Source: Mesorhizobium sp.
Lineage (GTDB): Bacteria; Pseudomonadota; Alphaproteobacteria; Rhizobiales; Rhizobiaceae
Length of the DNA: 46,667 nt
NCBI GenBank assembly: GCA_004020545.1
Contig: SAQE01000051.1
Location: 1 to 46,667, forward strand
Direction: 5' to 3'
Shown: in pieces, positions 41,685 through 46,667 of the stretch
Layout of the letters: each line of letters opens with the position of its first letter
Position numbering within the stretch: position 1 is the stretch's first letter
Program-made: the position numbers and the translations under genes
Notes under the pieces: generated by a model
Told to the model about the DNA's origin: nothing
Databases searched by the model: none
What the model saw: only the letters and a program-made list of their open reading frames with translations

Positions 41685-42029
41685 CTATTTACTTCCGCCA
41701 CCAGGAGTACGCGTCCACGTGCTATCCTGATTGCTCAATCGCCCCATGTTTTTGGACAATGCACTAACAAGATCCTGCCATGTTGGATATGCAGCTTTGA
41801 CTTCATCCCAAATGCCCTTTGGGTGCGTCTTCTCATACCAGGCCTTGATTGACGCCTCCGTCAAGGCTGGTCCGAGCCGTTGGGAGTTGACTAGACGATC
41901 ACCCTTTGTGTCGCCTTGTCCATTATCGCTTCCTGCTGCTCCTCCACTTGGTCCGCCAGAACTTGCTCCACCGGTACAGCCTTCGCCACCAAAGACAGAC
42001 GCCATTTCCGTCACCGTCAATTCGCGCAT
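41685..42029 (-). CDS. Double-glycine leader precursor peptide (bacteriocin/microcin-like)
   Basis: 114 residues. The leader MRELTVTEMASVFGG has the C39 consensus: Leu at -12, Glu at -8, Met at -7, Val at -4 and Gly-Gly at -2/-1, so cleavage is expected after Gly15. The 99-residue mature chain opens EGCTGGASSGGPSGG (one Cys, a Gly/Ser linker) and continues with a folded-looking part (ALTEASIKAWYEKTHPKGIW, AAYPTWQDLVSALSKNMGRL), ending TPGGGSK. AGAGGAA precedes the ATG. It has no hit that I recognise among known microcins. It starts the operon that encodes its own exporter, adaptor and probable immunity protein. Confidence 0.85.
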   Translation of the reverse strand: MRELTVTEMASVFGGEGCTGGASSGGPSGGAAGSDNGQGDTKGDRLVNSQRLGPALTEASIKAWYEKTHPKGIWDEVKAAYPTWQDLVSALSKNMGRLSNQDSTWTRTPGGGSK

Positions 42030-42090
42030 GCTTGCTTCCTCTTGACACCGCCATCCGCCAAGGGGACTGTTAGCATACGCGTCGAAAGTT

Positions 42091-42106
42091 ACAACTTATA
42101 AGTTGT
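42091..42106. promoter_or_regulatory. Perfect 16-bp palindrome upstream of the precursor gene
   Basis: ACAACTTATAAGTTGT reads the same on both strands. It lies about 60 bp before the precursor start, in an AT-rich region where the operon promoter should be, so it is a likely operator for a dimeric regulator. Confidence 0.6.
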
Positions 42107-42365
42107 ATATTGCTACACTGGGTTGTTTGGCCAACGCACCCGCTACAACTGGCAACGGACATGACACTTGCGCCAATGTCGTAGAAGGGTGGAAGGTTGC
42201 CTTTCCGAACGATCAGGTGCAGTCCCCCATCCTGAAAGAGCCCGTTCCTAGAATAGTGGACGCTGAACGCGAATGGATGGAATGACTGGAGTGTCGACGA
42301 AGCGGTCATTGCCTGCTTCGCCAGAGTCGGTCAGGCTCGGCTGGGATTTGTGAGAGAGGTATCCC
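42107..42365. other. Non-coding stretch right of the peptide operon
   Basis: No supported gene. A minus-strand frame (42070-42309) ends with five Cys, and a plus-strand frame (42103-42285) also exists, but neither has a ribosome site or recognisable motif. The last 30 bp (GAGAGGTATCCC) form the ribosome site of the VOC gene. Confidence 0.4.
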
Positions 42366-42737
42366 ATGCAGTCAGGTCTGGGCCGCATCGTCGTATACAC
42401 GAAGCGCATCCCCGAAATGGTCGCCTTCTATTCAGGGTTTTTCGGCTTCGCAGCCGTGCAGCGACCGGGGGACAGGATCGTCGAGCTTCGTCCGAATGGC
42501 GAAGGAATTTCCATTCTGCTGCATCCGGCAGCCAAGGGGCAAAAGGAAGGCCAGGCTCTTGTGAAGCTGGTATTCGATGTCGAAGACGTACCCGAGTTCC
42601 TTCGGCTTGCCTCTGAAAAGGGCCTCGTTTTCGGACCGATTCACAAGGCCGATGGCTATGTGTTCGCCAATTCTAAGGACCCGTCCGGGAATTCCGTTTC
42701 CGTCTCAAGCCGCGCCTTCATGCATCGACCCGGCTAA
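42366..42737 (+). CDS. VOC-family (glyoxalase-like) protein
   Basis: 123 residues. A vicinal-oxygen-chelate fold with two beta-alpha-beta-beta-beta units: GLGRIVVYTKRIPEMVAFYS GFFGF is typical of the first, and LVKLVFDVEDVPEFLRLASE with FANSKDPSGNSVSVSS of the second. The usual metal-binding His/Glu at these positions are partly absent (start GLGRIV lacks His), so it may be a binding or resistance protein rather than glyoxalase. GAGAGGTATCCC precedes the ATG. Confidence 0.85.
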   Translation: MQSGLGRIVVYTKRIPEMVAFYSGFFGFAAVQRPGDRIVELRPNGEGISILLHPAAKGQKEGQALVKLVFDVEDVPEFLRLASEKGLVFGPIHKADGYVFANSKDPSGNSVSVSSRAFMHRPG

Positions 42738-43238
42738 CGGCTTCGGCGCTCGTGGCGTTCTTCGTGCGAACGTCCGCAATGGGGTCAATCATGTCGTTCA
42801 TCACACCCGTCGCCGACGACGGCAACGGGAAAAGAGCGGAATTTCGTTCCTCCCGTCGGAACGGGCAATGAGTGCTAGAGGCAGCCCCTCGCGCTAATGA
42901 GCAATCGGCTGTTGCCTTGCATTAGGCAAGCAGATCGCTGCAGCCGAGATCGTCAACCGCCAGCATGATGCGCTCGAGGTTGTTCCACCAGACCCGCGGA
43001 GGGATGTTGTTCATGGCCTGTGCCACGGGTCTTGTGATCAGCTACCAAGCGTCAGATTTTGACCACCAGGCAGCCCCCATTCCACGGGGCGCGGAAATGC
43101 CGGACACAATCCGGAAACAAGATTCAACAGTCGGGAAAAACTCGCGAAAAGAGCGGGTGGCATAAGCGGCACCGGAGCAGCCGAACGATTGCGGCGCGCG
43201 ACAAAAGACATCGATCTTTAAACCAAGGAATGCCGATT
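42738..43238. other. Gap with one possible tiny frame
   Basis: 500 bp without a convincing gene. A minus-strand frame at 42922-43014 (30 codons, MNNIPPRVWWNNLERIMLAV ... LLA) looks protein-like and may be the C-terminal relic of a larger gene, but it is too short to name. The last part (43180-43238) is the AT-richer leader of the His/Lys-rich gene. Confidence 0.4.
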
Positions 43239-43538
43239 ATGAAAAAGACCCTTCTCTCCGTTCTCGGCCTGGCCGTCGCGCTCGCTTTCGCGGTGCCGGC
43301 GCTCGGCACCACCGAGGCCAATGCCGCCGCGACGACCGCCGCGACGACCACGACCGCTGCTCCGGCCGCGGCCACCGAGAAGCCCGCCGTCAAGGTCGCG
43401 CATCACAAGAAGCACAAGAAGCATCGCCGCCATCATGCCGGGAAGCATCACGTGGCGAAGCACCACAAGCATCACGTCAAGAAGCACCACACCAAGAAGC
43501 GCACCCACAAGAAGGCCGTCAAGAAGAACGCCGCCTAA
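43239..43538 (+). CDS. Secreted His/Lys-rich protein
   Basis: 99 residues from MKKTLLSVLGLAV (43239), with AAGGA 9 nt upstream. Signal peptide to about residue 27 (ALGTTEANA). The mature part begins with Ala/Thr-rich sequence (AATTAATTTTAAPAAA) and then becomes a highly basic chain of His and Lys (HHKKHKKHRRHH, KHHVAKHHKHHVKKHH). Such His-rich segments can bind Zn, Ni or Cu or acidic polymers; similar short proteins are common in Rhizobiales without a proven role. A good terminator follows. Confidence 0.78.
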   Translation: MKKTLLSVLGLAVALAFAVPALGTTEANAAATTAATTTTAAPAAATEKPAVKVAHHKKHKKHRRHHAGKHHVAKHHKHHVKKHHTKKRTHKKAVKKNAA

Positions 43539-43612
43539 GGCCAACCTCCTAACCTTCATGACGGGATGATTTCAAACCGCCTCAACAGGGTCTGAGATCA
43601 TCGCTTCCCGGA

Positions 43613-43641
43613 AACGCCGTCCCCATCGGGGCGGCGTTTTT
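43613..43641 (+). terminator. Rho-independent terminator of the His/Lys-rich gene
   Basis: AACGCCG-CCCC / GGGG-CGGCGTT stem with one bulged T and an ATC loop, followed by a run of T. 75 bp after the stop codon. Confidence 0.85.
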
Positions 43642-43787
43642 GCCTGGCGCGCCGGGAGCACCCATTTCTTCGGCTCGCAAACGCCCTCACACAAAAAGGA
43701 TGTGACAGCGCAGCCGCCCACAGGCTCGACTCGATGCCCCGCAATCATTATCGGTCGCCCGGCGACCTATTCTGCGTGGATCTCAAA

Positions 43788-44351
43788 ATGCCCGAGCTCG
43801 ATCTTCTGGCCCTCCTGGGCGGGTTGTTGCTGACGCCGGGGCCGACAAACCTCCTGCTGGCGGTTTCGACGGCTTCATCCGGCTTGCGGCGTACGGCTTC
43901 GATGCTCGGAGCCATTGTGCTGGCCTATCTGGCGGTTATGGCGGCCGTTGCCATGCTCGCCGCCCTGATCCCGCCTGACAGCCAATCGACGGTCCGCACC
44001 GCGATGAAGGTCTGCGCCATTCTGTGGCTGCTGTGGCTGGCCTACAGCGTATGGACCGGCAACGACGACAGCGTCGACCGGCGGCTGATGACGACGAGAC
44101 AGGTCTTTGTCACGACGCTGGTCAATCCCAAAGCGACGATCGTCGCCCTGCTGGTGTTGAGCCACGGCATGACCACCTGGCTGGTGATCGCCGTCGCGAC
44201 TCTCACATGCCTTGCTGGGGCGGCCTGGATCATCGTTGGGCTTCTGGTCGGCCGCAACGGCTCCGGGCTGCTCGGCAGGGGCGTGCTGCGAAAGGCGAGC
44301 GCCATCTGCCTCGCCGGCTTCGGGGTTTTGCTGGCGGGCGCCAGTCTATAG
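43788..44351 (+). CDS. LysE/RhtB-family amino-acid exporter
   Basis: 187 residues from MPELDLLALLGG; the in-frame ATG at 43734 would give 205 residues, the normal family length, but adds a polar start. Five or six membrane helices. TPGPTNLLLAVSTASSGLRR is the family signature loop, and VTTLVNPKATIVALLVLSH is the second conserved segment. LysE-type carriers export amino acids such as lysine, threonine or homoserine lactones. Convergent with the YdeI gene, with 7 bp between stops. Confidence 0.9.
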   Translation: MPELDLLALLGGLLLTPGPTNLLLAVSTASSGLRRTASMLGAIVLAYLAVMAAVAMLAALIPPDSQSTVRTAMKVCAILWLLWLAYSVWTGNDDSVDRRLMTTRQVFVTTLVNPKATIVALLVLSHGMTTWLVIAVATLTCLAGAAWIIVGLLVGRNGSGLLGRGVLRKASAICLAGFGVLLAGASL

Positions 44352-44358
44352 CTCCGCC

Positions 44359-44958
44359 CTATGTCTTCTTCTGCGGGTGGATCGTCTCGCCGCGCTTCAG
44401 CATTGCCACCAGATCGGCGATCTTCTTCTTGCGTCCAGCCTCGGTCTTCATGTTGTGGGTGCGGAAGGCGAGCGCGAAGCGGTTCTGCGCGGAGAGCTTC
44501 GCCAGCATTGCTTTAGCCTTCGGCTCGGCGTCAATCGCCGCCTGCAGGTCGGGCGGGATGGTCATCTCCTTCGAGCCGCCATAGGCGCGGTCCCAGCGCC
44601 CATCAGCCTTGGCCGCCTCGACCTCACGCTGGCCATGCCCGGTCATGCGGCCCTCCTCGACCAGGCGCGCGACATTGTCGACGTTGATCCTGCTCCAGAT
44701 GCTCTTCCTGCCGCGTGGCGTGTAGCGCTGCAGGAAGCTCTTGTCGTCGAGCGACTTGCGCACCGCATCGATCCAGCCGAAGCAGAGCACGACGTCGATC
44801 GCCTCCTTCGGTGTGATCGAGGCAAGTCCAGAGCCGACCTTATGGATCTTGATCCAGACCTCGCTTTCGCTGGCGTGGTTGTCGGCCAGCCAGGCTGAGA
44901 AGCTTTCAGCGTTGGGGAATTCGTGAACCTTCTCTGGATCGACTTTTATCGGGGGCAT
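44359..44958 (-). CDS. YdeI/OmdA-family protein
   Basis: 199 residues from MPPIKVDPEKVHEF, with GAGG 5 nt before the ATG at 44958. Family motifs: AWLADNHASESEVWIKIHKV, ITPKEAIDVVLCFGWIDAVR, KSIWSRINVDNVARLVEEGR and the C-terminal OmdA part TIPPDLQAAIDAEPKAKAML with LKRGETIHPQKKT. The Pfam family is titled bacteriocin-protection, YdeI or OmpD-associated. It lies 2 kb from the peptide-export operon, but on its own, so a link is not shown. Confidence 0.88.
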   Translation of the reverse strand: MPPIKVDPEKVHEFPNAESFSAWLADNHASESEVWIKIHKVGSGLASITPKEAIDVVLCFGWIDAVRKSLDDKSFLQRYTPRGRKSIWSRINVDNVARLVEEGRMTGHGQREVEAAKADGRWDRAYGGSKEMTIPPDLQAAIDAEPKAKAMLAKLSAQNRFALAFRTHNMKTEAGRKKKIADLVAMLKRGETIHPQKKT

Positions 44959-45179
44959 CATCACCTCGTTGTCTCGACTAACAGTTTGAACGATTTCGCG
45001 ACTGCAGTAGCGATGGTTGGTACCAGTTTCTGTCAGCAGGCGTTTGGTGATAAAGCCGATCGCGCTCCGCCCGGGGGACAAAGTGCCAGTCAAAGAAGAC
45101 AATTCGGCGATTTTTCAACCGCTTAGTCAGACTCCACACTTCTGTTGACTTCCACAGATGTGTGGACTACGCTATTTTA

Positions 45180-45367
45180 ATGAACGCGAACGAATTCCGG
45201 CGCTGGCTCGCCAAGCAGGGATGCACCTTTGAAACCCACCGTGGTGGAAGCGGTCACCTGACTATCCGTCTCAAAGATAAAGTTTCCCAGTTGCCGATGC
45301 ATGGCGGCGCAAGGAGCTTGGAACGCGTTTGGTCGAGAAGATCAAGAAGGATTTGGGCCTGAAATAG
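45180..45367 (+). pseudogene. hicA: hicA toxin gene with a 1-nt deletion
   Basis: HicA mRNA-interferase toxin. NANEFRRWLAKQGCTFETHR, then GGSGHL with the catalytic His, and QLPMHGG match the family. After GG (about 45310) the frame goes wrong and ends early at 45362. One base added here would restore RKELGTRLVEKIKKDLGLK and a stop at 45365-45367, the normal C-terminal helix. So a single C appears to be lost. The catalytic part is intact, but the last helix is scrambled; activity is doubtful. The hicB start is 13 bp downstream. Confidence 0.8.
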
Positions 45368-45379
45368 AGGAGGTTGTGT

Positions 45380-45814
45380 ATGTGGTATGAACTCACTCTC
45401 ACGCCCGACGACAACGATACCTGGTTTGTCACGGCGCCTCAGTTCGATGAGGTCGTGTCCTATGGCGACACCAAGGAAGAAGCTTGCCGGAATGGGCGGA
45501 AAGCAATCGAGGAGGCCATCGCCGCGCGCATCGCGAAGGGCGACGATATCCCCTTCCCGCTCAAGGAAACCAGGGGCAAGGGATGGTTCGTGGAGGTTCC
45601 GGCGCTCATCTTCCTGAAGTCGGCGCTGTACATGGCCCTAAGGGAGAAGGGCTGGAGCCGCGCGGATTTGATGCGCGAACTGAAATGCCAGCGCGAGCAT
45701 GTCGATCGGTTGTTCCGGCTCGACCACAAATCGCGGCTCGACTCGCTTGAAGAGGCGTTCAAGGCGCTCGGTCATCCGCTGCGCTTTGACATGGAATTTC
45801 ACAAGGCCGCCTGA
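45380..45814 (+). CDS. hicB: HicB-family antitoxin
   Basis: 144 residues from MWYELTLTPDDND, with GAGGAGG 6 nt upstream. N-terminal degraded-RNaseH-like HicB fold: WFVTAPQFDEVVSYGDTKEE and ACRNGRKAIEEAIAARIAKG. The C-terminal part is a helix-turn-helix (LREKGWSRADLMRELKCQRE, HVDRLFRLDHKSRLDSLEEA) that would bind the hicAB operator. It is intact, unlike hicA, so it may now serve as an orphan repressor. Confidence 0.9.
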   Translation: MWYELTLTPDDNDTWFVTAPQFDEVVSYGDTKEEACRNGRKAIEEAIAARIAKGDDIPFPLKETRGKGWFVEVPALIFLKSALYMALREKGWSRADLMRELKCQREHVDRLFRLDHKSRLDSLEEAFKALGHPLRFDMEFHKAA

Positions 45815-45845
45815 CTTTCATGCCCAAGGGCGGGCGGCCGCCTCA

Positions 45846-45944
45846 AGCGCGTCGCGATCTTTCAGATTCGCTCCATGCGCTTTAGGTTTTTGATTTTACG
45901 CATGTCTTCGTCCCGAAACCGGTTCCCACTTTCGGGAGACATGC
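45846..45944 (-). repeat. RIME-type intergenic mosaic element, copy B
   Basis: Inverted relative to copy A at 13895-13995. On the minus strand it reads CATGTCTCCCGAAAGTGGGA ... GACATGCGT, then an AT-rich link (AAAATCAAAAACCTAAAG) and a second palindrome ending GCGACGCGCT. It lies between hicB and the terminal SDR gene. Confidence 0.75.
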
Positions 45945-46041
45945 TTTAGCTGCCATCGGAGCTTCCGATGACACTATCGGTTTCTTCCGTTTCCGCTTCG
46001 AGCGCCGGCCCGCCATATCGTCGTCCATGCAGAGGAAAGGC

Positions 46042-46667
46042 ATGGACATGGAAAAAATCCTGATCGTTGGCGGCAGCTCGGGCATGGGGCTGGCGCTGGC
46101 CAGACGCTGTCTCGACGAAGGCGCAAGCGTCATCGTAGCAGGACGCGGCGAAGCGAAGCTGGGCGCCGCGCGGGAAGAACTCGGCCGCCCGGCCGCGCTC
46201 GAGACGGCGGCGGTCGACATCGGTCGCGAGGCTGAGGTCGCCGCACTGTTCGAACGCATCGGCCGGCTCGATCATATCGTCTGCACCGCGGCCGACATCG
46301 CGGGCGCCTACCGGCTGCTGCCCGAGATCGAGCTTTCTGCCGCGCAGAAGGTGGTGGAAAGCAAGTTCTACGGGCCGCTGCTGCTTGCCAAGCATGGCGC
46401 GCCAACGCTGCCGGCCAACGGCTCGCTGACCTTCGTCTCCGGCATCGCCGCCTACCGGCCGGCGGCGCGCGGCGCGGTGGTCGCGGCCGTCAACGCAGCG
46501 CTTGAAGGGCTGGTGCGGGCCCTGGCCGTCGAACTGGCGCCAATCCGTATCAATGCCGTTTCGCCCGGCTGGGTCGACACGCCGATCTGGGAATTCGTCG
46601 CCGGCGAGAAAAAGGACGAGACGCTCGCGGCCATGGCCAAGCGCCTGCCGGCCGGGCGGGTCGGGCG
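46042..46667 (+). CDS. SDR-family protein, partial at window end
   Basis: 208 residues visible, running off the end. Starts MDMEKILIVGGSSGMGLALA, preceded by AGAGGAAAGG. The cofactor motif GGSSGMG is intact, and IRINAVSPGWVDTPIWEF is the usual C-terminal SDR segment. At the catalytic YxxxK site the sequence is GAVVAAVNAALEGL, so both Tyr and Lys are replaced. This fits the atypical SDR group (RPAARGAVVAAV type) seen in proteobacteria, whose members may bind cofactor without classical catalysis. Confidence 0.85.
   Translation, partial: MDMEKILIVGGSSGMGLALARRCLDEGASVIVAGRGEAKLGAAREELGRPAALETAAVDIGREAEVAALFERIGRLDHIVCTAADIAGAYRLLPEIELSAAQKVVESKFYGPLLLAKHGAPTLPANGSLTFVSGIAAYRPAARGAVVAAVNAALEGLVRALAVELAPIRINAVSPGWVDTPIWEFVAGEKKDETLAAMAKRLPAGRVG

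Noticed and set aside
42070-42309. A Cys-rich minus-strand frame upstream of the precursor, possible second peptide
   Set aside because: No ribosome site, no double-glycine leader, and it would overlap the promoter palindrome region.
42922-43014. A 30-codon minus-strand frame (MNNIPPRVWW ...)
   Set aside because: Protein-like, but too short and with no ribosome site or neighbour support; may be a relic of a lost gene.

Overview
The window looks like chromosome from an alphaproteobacterium of the Rhizobiales, most like Mesorhizobium. The signs are high GC, two copies of a RIME-type intergenic mosaic element, a DUF982 protein, an HWE-family histidine kinase, EcfG-type (GGAAC-N16/17-GTT) stress promoters, several Lrp/AsnC-regulated amino-acid genes and a liv-type ABC transporter. 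No rRNA, tRNA, CRISPR array or replication origin was seen.

Layout. 0.3-4.7 kb: an RND efflux pair (periplasmic adaptor and inner-membrane pump). 4.7-7 kb: a decayed TPR-protein remnant, then a complete IS481-family element inserted at a CTAG target. 7-9.3 kb: small hypothetical proteins, a lipoprotein and a DoxX protein. 9.5-10.9 kb: a divergent tryptophan 2,3-dioxygenase-like gene facing an Lrp regulator. 11-21 kb: mostly small stress-type or envelope proteins (54-residue zinc-knuckle protein, SPW protein, PAS-HWE kinase, RHH protein, HD protein, CsbD, DUF982, short hypotheticals), three of them behind EcfG-like promoters, plus a haloacetate-dehalogenase-like hydrolase. 21-26.5 kb: a PAS-GGDEF-EAL protein, then a diaminopropionate ammonia-lyase/M20 hydrolase pair divergent from a second Lrp regulator. 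26.5-28.3 kb: a secreted protein, a DUF1330 protein and an HxlR-type regulator. 28.4-33.2 kb: a five-gene liv ABC transporter operon on the minus strand, split by an inverted-repeat element. 33.4-35.5 kb: an SDR with an altered catalytic motif and a three-part protein with ferredoxin, class III nucleotide cyclase and Rieske domains.

35.6-42.1 kb is the most accessory-looking part. A broken tyrosine-recombinase gene is followed by a tightly overlapping minus-strand operon. Its first gene encodes a 114-residue precursor with a textbook double-glycine leader. After it come a CPBP (Abi/CaaX-type) membrane protease, an HlyD adaptor, a C39 peptidase-containing ABC exporter, a PKHD-type Fe(II)/2-oxoglutarate hydroxylase and a GRDP-like protein. 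I read this as a secreted peptide (bacteriocin/microcin-like) system: the exporter cleaves the leader at GG and exports the peptide with HlyD, the CPBP protein may give self-immunity, and the last two genes are candidates for peptide modification. A hairpin between the precursor and export genes and a perfect 16-bp palindrome upstream are candidate regulatory sites.

42.3-46.7 kb: a VOC protein, a His/Lys-rich secreted protein with a good terminator, a LysE exporter, a YdeI/OmdA protein, a hicAB module whose toxin gene carries a frameshift, a RIME copy, and an SDR gene running off the end.
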